A DNA stretch of 64,000 nucleotides from Ilex aquifolium (GCA_951799425.1 OX637397.1:20031064-20095063), one strand, 5' to 3'; shown: positions 1 to 11,700, numbered from the stretch's first letter. The notes: generated from the letters alone by a model not told the origin. Program-made: numbers and translations.

Positions 1-1129
1 ATAAATGTAAACATCATCATCAATGCATCATATCCCTAAAAGACATTATTTAACACATTAATCATTACAAAAAAGAATAATAAGGATGCTACCGGAAAAT
101 ATTTATTATCATCTATATTCAAGGTTAATATAATTTAATTTGTAATTTTTAAAAATTATAAAAAAATATAAGTGTATATATATGGTTAACTTAATAGCTT
201 TAAAAATGAAAATCTATTTATAAAGAAATTCTTCATTTAATTATTTATTATGTATCTAATTAGAAATTATATGTATTTTCTCTATTATGTATATTTAATT
301 ATTAAATCATCAATACATATACAAAAACAAACTTAAGAAGTTAAGTTCTAATTAGATTATATGATAAATACTAAAAATTATATAATTAAAAAAATTGGAC
401 CCAAACCGAAAAAAAAAGGGGGGGGAATAAATTTTTGGATCTCAGTCTAAAAAAGCCCTAAGCCTCACGTATTTTGAGTCTTTGACCCAATGCCTCTCTC
501 TTCAACTCTCAGACTTCGCCGATCGAGAGAGAGAGAGAGCACAGAGACGATGGGGGACGACGAGCAACACCAGCGACCGCGAGAGAGAGAGGGGGAAAGA
601 GTCTGGATCTGGTTTCTAGAGGGTTGCTACATCGTTCGGTAGCAGCGCCTGCCGCTACTGCTACTCCGTCTCCTAGAGCTTTTGCATCTACGACGAAGAT
701 GAAGAGGAAGTGAAAGAACAACTACAAGGGCTTTTGGTCTGGATGTTGTACAGGCATTTGTGTAAGTTCTAATTCTTCATCTTTTTATATCATGGAGAAA
801 AAGCGAAAATGGGCTGATTTAGGGTTAATCTTATATCACATCTCTCGTGCCTTTTTTTGGCATTTTTTCTCTGTTGGTCTGTGTTTTGAAAGCTTGTTTG
901 CCCGTAGTTGATTCTGTTGGAATGAATTAGTTCGAATCGTTGACGAATCAGTGACAAATTGGTTCGAATCGCTGTCTCGCCCGAGTTGTACCGATTTTGG
1001 CCAAGACGAAACCGATTTAGGTTCGATTCGGGATTTTTTCGTTGCGGGTATCGTTATAGTATCAGCCATGGCTGAGACGGATACGACTCAGCCGAGTCAT
1101 ATCGGTCTCGGCCGATACCTTGAACCATG
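1..1129 (-). mobile_element. hAT element, family H1, left end outside window
   Basis: The right terminus reads ...CGATACCTTGAACCATG at 1129, the same end found on the complete family copies at 16639, 18316, 24438 and 24520. The first 120 bases and the C/G-run region around 410-540 match, in inverted orientation, 26100-26700 of the element at 16639-26799. The interior (780-1060) matches its other half. It lies inside the Copia relic: protease sequence begins about 40 bases past its end. The expected 8-bp duplication would be AGTATAAT at 1130-1137, but the partner is outside the window. No transposase is visible, so it is non-autonomous. Strand follows the transposase orientation of the 18715-24438 copy. 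Confidence 0.8.
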
Positions 1130-1167
1130 AGTATAATCTATTTGTTTCCAAGTCTGGGGCTTCTACA

Positions 1168-3956
1168 TCTACTTCTACTTGCATAGCCACTTTGGCCCAG
1201 GTAATGCATGTTGGTTGTCCCATTCATGTACATCGTCTCCATGGATCATTGATTCTGGGGCCTCTAACCATATGACAGGTAATGAGCGTGCATTCTCAAT
1301 TTTTCATCATATTTCAACTCACCAACATGTTATCTTAATTGATGGATCTTCATCCTCAGTCTCTGGTGTTGGCACTATGAGTCCTACTTCATCATTGTCT
1401 TTATCCTCAGTTCTACATGTTCCTAAATTTCCATTCAATCTGTCATCTGTGAGTTAACTCACTAAATCTTTAAATTGTTCAGTCACGTTTTATCTTTCTT
1501 TTTGTGTGTTTCAGGACCTCTAGACGAGAAAAATGATTGGTAAAGGACATGAAGACAATGGACTTTACTATCTTGATGTAGTCTCTACTTGCAGCTCTGT
1601 TTTGCACACTTCATGTTCTCCACATCAATGGTATTGTCCTCTTAGTCATCCATCTTTGCGAAGTCTTCAGCAGTTAGTTCCTAAGTTACATTAGTACTCA
1701 TCGTTAGATTGTGAGTCATGTCAGTTAGGTAAGCATGTTCGAAGTACATTTAATCCCGGAATTGGTAATCGTGTCTTTAGTTTATTTGAAGTTGTTCATT
1801 CTGAAATTTGGGGCCCTAGTCGTCTTTCTTCTTATTCAGAGTTTAAGTATTTTGTTACCTTTATAGACGATTTTTTCAGGATGACCTGGCTATTCTTAAT
1901 GAAAGATCATTCTGAATTATTTTCTATTTTTAAAGCCATTATTATGGAAATCAAGACTCAATTTGATGTGTGTGTGTGCACTTTACAATCTAATAATGCA
2001 AACGAATATCTTTCTCATTCATTTCATTATTTTTTCACTGCTCGTAGCTTGCTCCATCGCACTTCTTGCAGTGGCACCCCACAACAAAATGGGGTACCTG
2101 AGCAAAAAAATCACCACCTCATTGAAGTTGCTCGTGCCCTTCTATTTCATATGCAAGTCCCTAAAGTTTTCTAGAGTGATGCTATACTCACAACTTGCTC
2201 CATCGCACTTCATAGAGTGGCACCCCACAACAAAATGGGGTAGCTGAGCGAAAAAATCGCTACCCCGTTGAAGTTGCTCATGCCCTTCTATTTCATATGC
2301 AAGTCCCTAAAGTTTTCTGGAGTGATGCTATACTTACTACATGCTACCTAATTAATCGTATGTCTTCGTCTGTTCTTAACGGTCAAATTTCTTACTCACT
2401 TGCTTGATCGTCCTTTGTTCTCTATTCCACCACGTGTCTTTGGTTGTATAGTCTTTGTTCATCAGTTATGTCCCAACACAAACAAACTTGATCCTAAATT
2501 TGTGCGTTTACTTGGTTTATTCACGCTCACAAAAGGGTATAAATGCTATAATCCAACCCTTCGCCGTCAATTTGTTTGTGTTGATGTTACATTCTTCGAG
2601 TCTGTTCCTTTCTTTTCTAAGATTTCGAATGATGTTGCACTCAATCAGTGTTCCCTTCCTTTACCTCTTCCAGTTATGTCTTCGCCCACTTTTTCTCATG
2701 CCGCAAAACCTCTTATCACGCAGGTGTACTCCCATCGCAAAAAGACTATTGCTCCAATGCCTCTGCCACTTTCTCAGCCGTCTAAAGGTCTTGCTCTCCT
2801 ACCATCTCAAGATGTCGATCTTCCTGTTGCACTCTGAAAAGGTAATCGTCATTGTACCCTTCTCACGAGTTCTATTGCTCATCCTATTGAACAATTTATT
2901 TCCTATGATAGCTTGTCATCCACCTTTCGTTATTTTACTTCATTTGTTTTGTCTATTTCTATTCCTCGCACTATTCATCATAAAGCTCTTGCTCATCTTA
3001 GGTGGCATCATCAGGCTATGGAAGATGAGCTCACTACTCTGCATCAAAACCAGACTTGGACACTTGTCGACCTTCCTCCTGAGAAGAAATTAGTTGGTTG
3101 TCAATGGGTGTATATTATCAAGTACTTGCCTAATGGTTCCATTGAGAGATTAAAAGTCAAACTAGTTGCCAAGGTGTGGATTATGTTGAAACTTTTTCAC
3201 CAACTGCAAAGATCTCATTTGTTCGGGTTATTATCTCTCTAGCAGCAAATTTTCAATGGTCATTGTTTCAATTAGATGTCAAAAATATTTTTTTGGATGG
3301 TAAATTAATTGAGGAAGTTTATATGGAGTAACCACCTGGGTTTGTTGATCAGGTGGAGTTTAGTGGTCAGCTATGCCAATTAAGGAAGGCAATATATGGC
3401 CTAAAACAATGACCTCGATTTTGGTTTGACAAATTTAGTGAAACAGTATTAGACTTTGGACTTCTATGATGCCAAGTAGACCACTCGGTGTTTAGTAAGA
3501 ATTTTGAGTTTGGCATGATCATTTTAGTTGTCTATGTGGACAATTTGTTATCACGAGGAGTGACAGTGAACGTATTATTGCTCTAAAAACATTCTTGTAG
3601 CAGAAGTTTGATATTAAAGATCTTGGTAAGTTGAGGTACTTTCTTGTAATTGACGTAGCTACATGGAATCTAATACAAGATTGACCACAGAATTGGGGCA
3701 GTTATTGAAACATCCTAAAAGAAATAGACGACTAGTGGGAAAATTGAATTACTTGACAATTACAAGGTCAGATATCTCTTTTGTGGTTAGTATTTCAAGT
3801 CAGTTTATGGAATCTCCAATATTACCTCATTGGGATGTAGTGATTAGAATCTTGAGATATTTAAACAAGACTCCTAGTCAAGGATTATTATATAAAGCTC
3901 ATGGATATTTATATGCAGTCGGTTTTACTGATGCGGATTGTGATGGTTCCCTATAA
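1168..3956 (+). pseudogene. Copia polyprotein relic: protease, integrase, reverse transcriptase
   Basis: The protease motif WIIDSGASNHMTG is at about 1236-1275. GAG-pre-integrase and integrase follow at 1640-2340, with a zinc-binding CESCQLGKH segment, the core DFFRMTWLFLMKDHSE and SGTPQQNGVPEQKN. A 146-bp tandem duplication breaks the integrase. The reverse transcriptase runs 3040-3660 ([42 protein letters not shown]). The catalytic YVDD box reads YVDN at about 3531-3545, so the second catalytic aspartate is lost. There are several in-frame stops and at least four frame changes. The reading frame then enters the RNase H part (KLNYLTITRSDISF, TDADCDGSL). Confidence 0.9.
2048..2335 (+). repeat. 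146-bp tandem duplication inside integrase
   Basis: Two adjacent copies start with CTTGCTCCATCGCAC at 2048 and 2194 and end near CTTCTATTTCATATGCAAG plus flank. They differ at a modest number of positions. The length is not a multiple of three, so the duplication shifts the frame of the integrase. Confidence 0.85.
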
Positions 3957-3960
3957 AATA

Positions 3961-4182
3961 AATAAGAAAAAAGAGTCTTTATGTCATGTTACCAAGGACC
4001 TCGTTTCAAAAAATACGTCGCCTAGGAGCTTTACCAAGACTAACTAATAAAAGGCCTAGAGCCGGAAATTATCTTAGAAACCAATCGCGTTCCGGTAAAA
4101 AATCTCAATGTCGAATTCACCTAGAAGAAAAACAAAAATTGCATTTTCATTATGGTCTTACAGAACGACAATTACTTAAATG
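3961..4182 (+). pseudogene. rps4: plastid DNA insertion: 5' part of rps4
   Basis: From about 20 bases upstream of an ATG at 3981, the sequence encodes the N-terminal part of plastid ribosomal protein S4: [36 protein letters not shown] and [12 protein letters not shown]. One A is missing from the run near 4006-4011 compared with the usual plastid reading, which shifts the frame after residue 11. Several substitutions show age. It sits in the RNase H region of the Copia relic, between GSL (3956) and CTFLVGNLVTW (from about 4187), replacing the segment that normally links them. This is nuclear plastid DNA, not a working gene. Confidence 0.88.
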
Positions 4183-4531
4183 ATATTGTACGTTCCTCGT
4201 AGGGAATTTGGTGACCTGGGAAAGTAAAAAATAGAGTGTTATGGCCCGATCTAGTGCCGAGGCAGAATATAGGGCAATGGCTCAAACTATGAATTGATAT
4301 GGCTAAAGAATTTATTGCATGAGATTGGCATTCCAGTAACCTTTCCAATGCAATTATTTTGTGATAACTAGGCTGCAATTCATATTGCTTCGAATCCAGT
4401 TTTTCATGAACAAACAAAACATATTGAGATTAATTGCCACTTTGTTCATGAAAAGCTTCAGTTTAAGAAGATTACTACTTCTTCTGTACGGTCTGCAGAT
4501 CAGTTGGCAAATATTTTCAGCAAGTCACTTA

Positions 4532-5634
4532 GGGGCTGTTTGATAACACCACTTAAGGCTTAAAACTGAATATTTTAAGCACTTAATAAATTAAATTTGT
4601 TTGATAACTTAAAACTCATACTACTTAATATTTTAAGCACTTCTTAAAAATAGGCAAAAATTTTAAGTAGCAAGCCACCTACTTATTATCATTTAATGCT
4701 GAAAATATTATTCAGTAAGGATTTTATCAATTTCTTATAAGGGACACTATCACCACCATTGTGCCACCGCCGCCGCTGCCGCCGCCACTACCACCATCAC
4801 CACCATTGTGCCATCGTCACCACCACCACCACCATTGTGTCATCGCCACTGCCACCGCCACCAACACCATTGTCGCCACCACCTCCACCACCATTGTTGT
4901 TACCACCTCCACCACCATTGTGTTGCCGCCACCACCACTACCATTATGTCATCGCCACCACCACTATTGTGTCACCGCTACCACCACCACCACTGTCGCC
5001 ACCGTCACCACCATTACCATTGTCATTGCCGCCGCCGCCGCCGCCACTACCACCACAGTGTTGCCGCCACCAATACCATTGTGCCACCACCACCATCGTT
5101 CCTGCCACCAATACCATTGTGCCACCGCCACCATTGTGACACCACCACCGCCACCATCACCATCACCATCACCACCGTCACCTCCACTACCATTATGTCA
5201 CCGCCACCACCACCATTGTGCCATTGCTGCTACCACCACCACCACTATTGTGCCACCACCGCCACCACTATCACTGCCATTGCCACCACAATGTTACCGC
5301 CACCACCACTATCACCATCACCATCGCTGTCGCCACCGCCACCGCCACTATTGTGTTGCTGTCACCACTACCGCCACCATTATGATGGTGGTGATAGGAA
5401 TATGGCAGTTGTGGAGAGACAGTTAAAGAAAATAATAATAATAATTATTATAATAATAATAATTTTTAGATTTCAACTCCTTATATTTGTCAAACAGTTT
5501 GATTAAATTCAATACTTAAATTTCAGTTGATACCAAACAATCTGCGAATTAAAAAATTCAATATTCAGCAATTAAAATTCAGCATTCAGTTTTCAGTTTT
5601 CAGTGTTCAATTTTTAGTTTTATCAATCACCACC
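4532..5634. mobile_element. PIF/Harbinger-like non-autonomous element
   Basis: The element is flanked by TTA duplications (4529-4531 and 5635-5637). The reconstructed target CACTTAGTA fits the CWCTTAGWG preference known for PIF elements. Termini are GGGGCTGTTTGATAAC and, on the other strand, GGTGGTGATTGATAAAAC. Most of the interior (about 4747-5390) is a CCA/CCG-type trinucleotide-rich tract that leaves three frames open as histidine/proline/threonine-rich ORFs; these are not genes. No transposase is present. A homologous, oppositely oriented element starts at 16181. Confidence 0.78.
4747..5395. repeat. CCA/CCG trinucleotide-rich tract
   Basis: About 650 bases of interrupted CCA, CCG, ATT and TGT triplets, with recurring ACCACCATTGTGCCACCGCC-like units of variable length. 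It belongs to the PIF-like element and has a counterpart at 16415-16524 plus 27215-27700. Confidence 0.85.
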
Positions 5635-5709
5635 TTAGTAGAGATAAAATTGGGATTCTTTGTTCCAAGCTAGGACTATTTGATATCTACAGTCCAGCTT
5701 GAGAGGGAG

Positions 5710-5846
5710 TGTTAGTGAGTAATTACCCTATTCCATATGTGTAACTATATAACTCTCTGTGATCAATTGATGTTGGGTGTTTCTTTTCCTATTCAATTAC
5801 GCGTCTCTCTCTCTCTCTCGCTCTCTCGATCGATATACTGTTAACA
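5710..5846 (+). repeat. 3' LTR of the Copia element (137 bp)
   Basis: It begins TGTTAGTGAG directly after a purine tract GAGAGGGAG and ends ACTGTTAACA, so its ends are TGTTA/TAACA. A CT-rich microsatellite lies at 5800-5828. The partner LTR is outside the window, so the boundaries rest on the end motifs and the position after the pol stop. Confidence 0.7.
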
Positions 5847-6090
5847 CATACAAAATGAAAAATTCAAATACCAGAACTCTAGATATACACACAATCTTAA
5901 AAACTCAAAAGTCAATTTAAAATGTCAGCCATCATTGGCATTCTCTACAACCAACTGAAAAATTTCAAGTTCCATTTTCTATTTTTGACACCGGATTAAT
6001 AATCAAACACAAAAGCATGAAATCTTAATTTCGAACTCCCTTCCCCACAAACCCAAAAAGTAAAAAATTGAAAACAAACCAACCCTCCGG

Positions 6091-6792
6091 TAAGGATCAA
6101 AATTTCGTTTTGATGCATTGTTTCGGTCACTTAGAAAACGGAAACGTTTCAACGTATTTCGAAAACGTTTCGAAAACATAATGAAAAAAAAATAAAAAAT
6201 TTAAAAATTATTTTTCCAAAATATTGGTCGAAATCAAGGATCAAAATATCGTTTCGAAACGGTCGAAACATCCGAAATGTTTCCATTTTCAAAGAGACCA
6301 AAACTAATCAATGATGGAATCAAAATTCTAATACTTCGAGGTGTTCCAGATTGTTTTGAAATGTTTTGTTATATTTCAATACATTTGCACAATTATTTCA
6401 GAATGTTTCAAGGTATTTCAAGATCTTTTGATATATTTCTACCAATGTTTTGAAAAAATAATTCTTAAATTTTTATTTTTTTTCATTGTTTTCGAAACGG
6501 GTCGAAACATTTTCGAAACACGTCAAAACGTTTCCGTTTCCTAGGTGACCAAAACAATGCACCGAAACGAAATTTTGATCGTTGGTCGAAATATACTAAA
6601 GTATTTTAAAATACCTTGAAACATTCTGAAACAATTGTGCAAATACATTGAAACATCACAAAACATCTCCAACCATTATGAAACACTTCAAAGTATTAAA
6701 ATTTCGATTTCATCACTGATTTATTTCAATCTCCTTGAAAATGAAAATGTTTTGGACGATTTAACCATTTCGAAATGAAATTTCGATCCTTG
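6091..6792. mobile_element. hAT MITE with a nested sister copy
   Basis: Inverted ends are TAAGGATCAAAATTTCG and, on the other strand, CAAGGATCGAAATTTC. The flanking 8-mers CCCTCCGG (6083-6090) and CCCTCGAG (6793-6800) match at 6 of 8 positions and are taken as a decayed duplication. The interior is rich in CGAAACG/CGTTTCG repeats on both strands. Without the 350-bp insertion at 6235-6584 it would be about 344 bp. No coding capacity. Confidence 0.75.
6235..6584. mobile_element. hAT MITE nested in the 6091-6792 copy
   Basis: The 350-bp element has ends CAAGGATCAAAATATCG and ...TTTTGATCGTTG and is bounded by a perfect 8-bp duplication GTCGAAAT (6227-6234 and 6585-6592). It belongs to the same family as its host and the copy at 6939. 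The intact duplication makes this the younger insertion. Confidence 0.88.
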
Positions 6793-6938
6793 CCCTCGAG
6801 GAAGATAAATAACATAGAAAAGTGGACCTTGGTGTGACAAACATCCTTTTGATTCCACTTGTAGATGATTTTGTAATCCATCATCTATTAAACACGAATA
6901 CTCTGTTATGTCAAAATATTAGTATTGGTTACTGTATC

Positions 6939-7168
6939 CAAGGATTAAAATTTCGTTTCGGTACATTATTTCGATCATCTAGAAAACAAAAAATTTTCGA
7001 CGTGTTTCGGAAACGTTTCAACTCATTTCGAAAACAAAATGAAAAAAAAAATTATGGAATACCTTGAAGTATTAGAATTTCGATTCCATCACTGATTCGT
7101 TTCGGTCTCCTTGGACACGGAAACGTTTCGGATGTTTCAACCGTTTCGAAACGATATTTTGATCCTTG
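6939..7168. mobile_element. hAT MITE, internally shortened copy (230 bp)
   Basis: Ends are CAAGGATTAAAATTTCG and ...ATATTTTGATCCTTG. The flanking 8-mers ACTGTATC (6931-6938) and ATTGTATC (7169-7176) match at 7 of 8 positions. It shares the CGTTTCGG interior with the two copies to its left but lacks their middle. Confidence 0.85.
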
Positions 7169-7176
7169 ATTGTATC

Positions 7177-8644
7177 GAATACAATACTATGTGGATACTC
7201 GAGGACACGTAACCATATGCATCCAATAAGTAAAAAAATATATTTTATTTCACAATACATCTCGAACATTGGTATCCAAGATCAATAAGCTTCAGGCATG
7301 AAAATGAATACATCAAGCATTATGTATAATCTGAAACTTTAATCTTTACGCGTCCCTCTCTAATCCACACGTACTGATGCACAAACAGTGAAATTCATAT
7401 GGTTTTGAAGATACATGAAGGTTTCCTAAGTAATAATCTACTACTAGCATGTGCAAAATCTACATAAATGAGATAGTTATACCCTATCTCTTTGCAAATT
7501 TATTTCTAAGTAAACCAACAAGTTAAATGCTAGTTTAATTATCCATATTTATTTTGTAGGCATATCATGGTGAGACTTATTTTTGAATTTCTATTAAAGA
7601 TATACCGAAAATAATAATTGTAAATGATTTCATAGTTAGACATATGTTGATCATATCCCTATCGTATTTTTTTTGAAGTTTTGGGAGAGCTACATATATT
7701 CCATATCCAAGGCTGTGCAGCCTAGTCCATCATCAGTCACATTCACAAAGGTAATAGGTATTTAGTACCATAAACCAGGACTAAGAAGATTAAGTTTTTT
7801 GATAGGAAACAAACTTTTATTAATAAATAAAATAAAGCATCCCAATAGTCGAGCAAAGTGGACAAGTCGTCCAACCCAATCATTGCTTTCAACCGACACT
7901 AGATGTTATTACTGATGATTTGTAGATCTACCAAGTGAGGACATCCACTAATGTCAATTATTGTAGTCTTAGCAGAGTCAATAGCATTCTTTTATTGTTG
8001 TTAGAGGACAAAGCATATTTTGACCTTCTTAACCATATCCTTCGTTTCACATTACCCCCTCAATATCATGGTTTTTTCAAATTCCACCTTTATATTGTCC
8101 CCTCAAGTATCACGTTTCTCGCATTGCGTGTCTACTTATTGTTATTGGTTTCCCATCACCCCTCTTGCAGACATTAAAAATGTGTATTTTACAATACAAA
8201 TAGACATTTTACGTCCAAAACAAAAGACCTTTTGTTTTGAGGCAATGTGAAACCAATTCAAGTAGTTCAGCGGTTAAAATATAATTTGCCTTATTGTTAT
8301 TTCTGATTAGCAAAAGCATTCCTTTAATTTTATTTCAACCATTTTCATTTCCCAGTGAAGATAAATAACTACATAAAGAATCTTTCATTTCTAATGCAAA
8401 TAAGTCCAATGTAGCATTACAGTTGCATCTTTCAGGCCATGTTCGAGCTTCAAATCCCTAAATTAATTATGATTTTCTCAGCATCTATTCCAACAGCTGG
8501 GAAAATCCAAGTAATCCTTCTACAATTCTCAAGAGTCATGATTGACACAACATAACAGCATGCAATAAATAGTACCATAGAATACAATCATACACAAGAT
8601 TCTTAAAAAAGAAGTGAATTAAATAAGAGAATTAAACACAATCA
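7177..8644. other. AT-rich non-coding stretch, nothing recognised
   Basis: I see no convincing coding sequence, repeat boundary or RNA gene. If the ASCH gene has a further exon on the minus strand it could be here, but no segment resembling the rest of the protein was found. Confidence 0.5.
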
Positions 8645-8665
8645 TTATAGTGTAAGCAAACCTAC

Positions 8666-8784
8666 CAAAAGCATGCTAGCCATAAAATTGTAAAGCTGCG
8701 AAGCTGGTTTTGTAACGCATATAGCAAGAACACCATTTGACTTTTCCTTCTCTATTGAGTAAAACTTCCTGTAGATTTTGACAC
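8666..8784 (-). CDS. ASCH gene exon 7 (last recognised)
   Basis: Acceptor TTTTCAG|GTG at 8785. It encodes GVKIYRKFYSIEKEKSNGV, LAICVTKPASQLYN and FMASMLL. It is separated from exon 6 by a 5.45-kb intron with a young gag-only retrotransposon. A possible donor TTTTG|GTAGGT follows; without splicing there is a stop 19 bases on. Confidence 0.82.
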
Positions 8785-11700
8785 CTGAAAATGCTATGTG
8801 TCAATGATAAGGAAACACTTCAAAAACAGAAACCTCACAATCAAGAACAGTTCTCTATTATATTTCTCCTAAAGACACTGCAAGCAAAAATTTAGGTCAA
8901 GTTGGCATGAAGCAGCCTTATAATATTGTCTAGTCTCAAATTCTCAAGTTAAAAGGAAGAATAACACCCTCAAACTCAAGCAGAAGGGATGTGCTTTGTA
9001 CTAAACGTAGAAAAATAAGATATGTATGAGCCTGTAAATGCAGTTACGTTGGATGGTCATATTTTCAGAAAAAGCTCATTCTTTAAGATTAAGAGATAAA
9101 GTTCTGATGGGAATCGTGTAGGAATTGGATAGATATTATAGATTAATTATGATAGTTATTTAGATACTTTTAGTATTTATCTTTTAAGTAATTTCTTTTA
9201 TCTTTTAAGGGTTCAATTGTCATTTTAATTATTTATTTATTTTAGGGTTTGTGATCTCCTTATATATATAGGATTTGTGAACTCCTTATATATATAGGGG
9301 ATACATATTTGTTGGGAGACTAGACTTTGATTATTGATTATTGATATTGAATCATGTTATTGCTTCTTCCTCAAATTCTCTCTCTATTCTCATCCCCTTC
9401 TTCTTCTTTTCTCATCTCCTTCTTCTTCCCTTCTCATCTCTAATTCTTCCTTACTACGATCTACATCAATTTGGTATCAGAGCCCAACTTCGATTCGTAC
9501 AAAAAAAAAAAAAAAATTTATAGTAACACTGTTCACTGTGGTACTGTTCATAGGCACTGTTCATCGGGGTTACTGTTCATCACGCTGTCCAGTTAAAAAA
9601 AAAAAAACACCCCAGAAAGTTTCAGACTTGCAGAAACATCCCCAGAAGGTCTAGAAAATTGCAGAATTACCCCAGAAATTCCAAAAAATTACAGAAACAT
9701 CACCCAGAAGTTCCAAAAAAACTGCAGGCACATCCCAAGAGGTCTGCAGAAATTCCAGAACTGCCTAAGAAGTTTCAAAAGTTACAGAGTCCTCCCCCAA
9801 AGGTTTCAAAAATTGCGGAATCATCCACAACAAGTTTCAGAATTTCCTCTTTATTATGGTATGCATACTCCCATAGATTTTGAGACTAATATTTTTATTC
9901 ATTGGACAATTAAAAAAATTTGCAAATGGTCCAAATTATTTGTCAATTACATTCTTGAACTTATTTTGGTGTCATTCCCTTGTTCCAAGAGTCACTCATG
10001 AGTATCTATGAGGCCTTTAATCCACATATTTACTCCAGTTTAAGAGTCCCTCCTCGAGGTCATCATCCTAGTAAGTCTAGGAATGTTTACAAGGATTCAA
10101 CACTTATGACCAAGTCAATTAAAGATCCTTCTACATTTTGTGGTACTCCGGATCCCAATCAATTCTTAGATTGGTTAGCTAATTTAGAAGAATATTTTGA
10201 TTGGCATGGCATGTCAGATTCTCATTGCGTCCGTTTTGCTAAATTGATGTTGGAGGGTTCCGCTAAGAAGTATTGGCAAACAGTCCAAAGAAGCCTAGAC
10301 CCTTTTGGAGAATCATCTATCACTTGGGCTGAAATGAGATATAAATTGAAAGAGAAGTATTTACCTACTTCCTACATGAATCAATTTTATGGCCAATGGC
10401 TCAATCTTAGACAACATTCTTCTAGTGTCTCTGATTACTTCGCCCAATTTGATTATCTCATGTACTTGTGTAACATTGTTGAAGAACCTTGGACAATTGA
10501 TCAGTTTATTATTGGGTTGAGACACGAAATTAGTAGGGAGGTCAAGCAATACACTTTTAATACGTTAGTTGCAGCCTATCAATATGCTCTAAAGATTGAG
10601 AGATTTCATAAGAAATCCAACTATAGCTTGATGGGTTCTCAATCACAGTCTGTTAAACAGCGTGACAGGATACCTTCCAAATTTAATTCAACCACATATG
10701 AGTATCATGATTACTTGAATGATATCCATGTTATTTCTGCATGTTTTTCTAATTCCAGGATAACCATGGATTTGAATGACACATTCTCACCTAAAAAAAA
10801 AGATGTTACTCATGTCAACTACCAATCCCCTTGTCCAGTTTTATCAGATCAGAGTTCACCTCATGTTACTCATGTCGACTACCAATCCCCTTGTCCAATT
10901 TTATCAGATCAGAGTTCACCTCCTTCATACCAACAAAAGTCGATAACTGAAGAAAGTGAGTTTGAGCCTTTATCGGAGTCAAATGTTGAGTTACCACTTG
11001 TAATGGAACTTGTTGAAAAGTCTGTCGAGTCCACAATTATGAAAGATATCGAGCAAATTGAGTTACCTATCTCAGAATCTTTTGGTGAATGTTTTGTGTC
11101 TCCTATTTCAAGTCAATCTAACTTTGTTCTCAAGTCTTTCCCCTCTGAAATAGTTGACTTTATTCCTACTGTCAAGTGTTCAATTGAGTATGTACTTTCT
11201 TATTTTCAACACCAGGGTGTTATAGTTACTCCTTTGTCATTGATGTTTTGTCCCACTGAATGCCTTTTGTTCAAATCTAATGAGAATTGTTTTGCTATTC
11301 TTGAGTTTGGATCTAATGCTTATTTGTTTAATTTTTCATTGAATGTTAGTATTAGTCCAAATTTTTATTTGAAGGACATGCTACTGAATCGAGGTACTCC
11401 AGAACCTCCTATTTTGTTATCTAGTGTTTCTACATGTGGAATTGCTTCTTCTTCAGCACAAGCTCCAGTTCTTTTCTTTCCACTTCCATCGCATATTTCG
11501 GGCCAAATAGATGATGTGCTACGAGACCAGATTTACATTGCTACGGATGGAGATTCTTGCATTTATTCTGGTCGATGGAAAAATGTTGATGGTTCTTTCA
11601 TTCTAGATGAGGCGTTCTATCATCTTCATGCTGCTTTCTCAGGGTACTTCTGCTTTGAAGACTCTCCGGAGGAGAGTTTTTTTCAACCGGAGGAGAATGA

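Larger units (their letters stand above)
4183..5705 (+). pseudogene. Copia RNase H C-terminal relic, split by a DNA transposon
   Basis: After the plastid fragment the Copia frame resumes with LVGNLVTWESKK, then MARSSAEAEYRAMA (4243-4284), [15 protein letters not shown] and [13 protein letters not shown], up to 4531. It continues after the 4532-5634 insertion with RDKIGILCSKLGLFDIYSPA and a stop near 5700. Removing the insertion and one TTA restores the typical Copia C terminus, which confirms the insertion boundaries. Several stops are present (for example CDN followed by a stop at about 4360). Confidence 0.88.
1130..5846 (+). mobile_element. decayed Ty1/Copia retrotransposon, 5' part missing
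   Basis: Copia pol domains occur in Copia order on the plus strand: protease, integrase, reverse transcriptase, RNase H, then a polypurine tract and a short LTR. Three insertions interrupt or replace parts of it: the hAT at 1-1129, the plastid rps4 fragment and the PIF-like element at 4532-5634. The 5' LTR and gag lie left of the window. Many stops and frameshifts show that it is dead. Confidence 0.9.

Noticed and set aside
4759..5506. Long overlapping histidine/proline/threonine-rich open frames
   Set aside because: They follow the trinucleotide tract of a transposon in all three frames; no motif or codon bias, so not genes.
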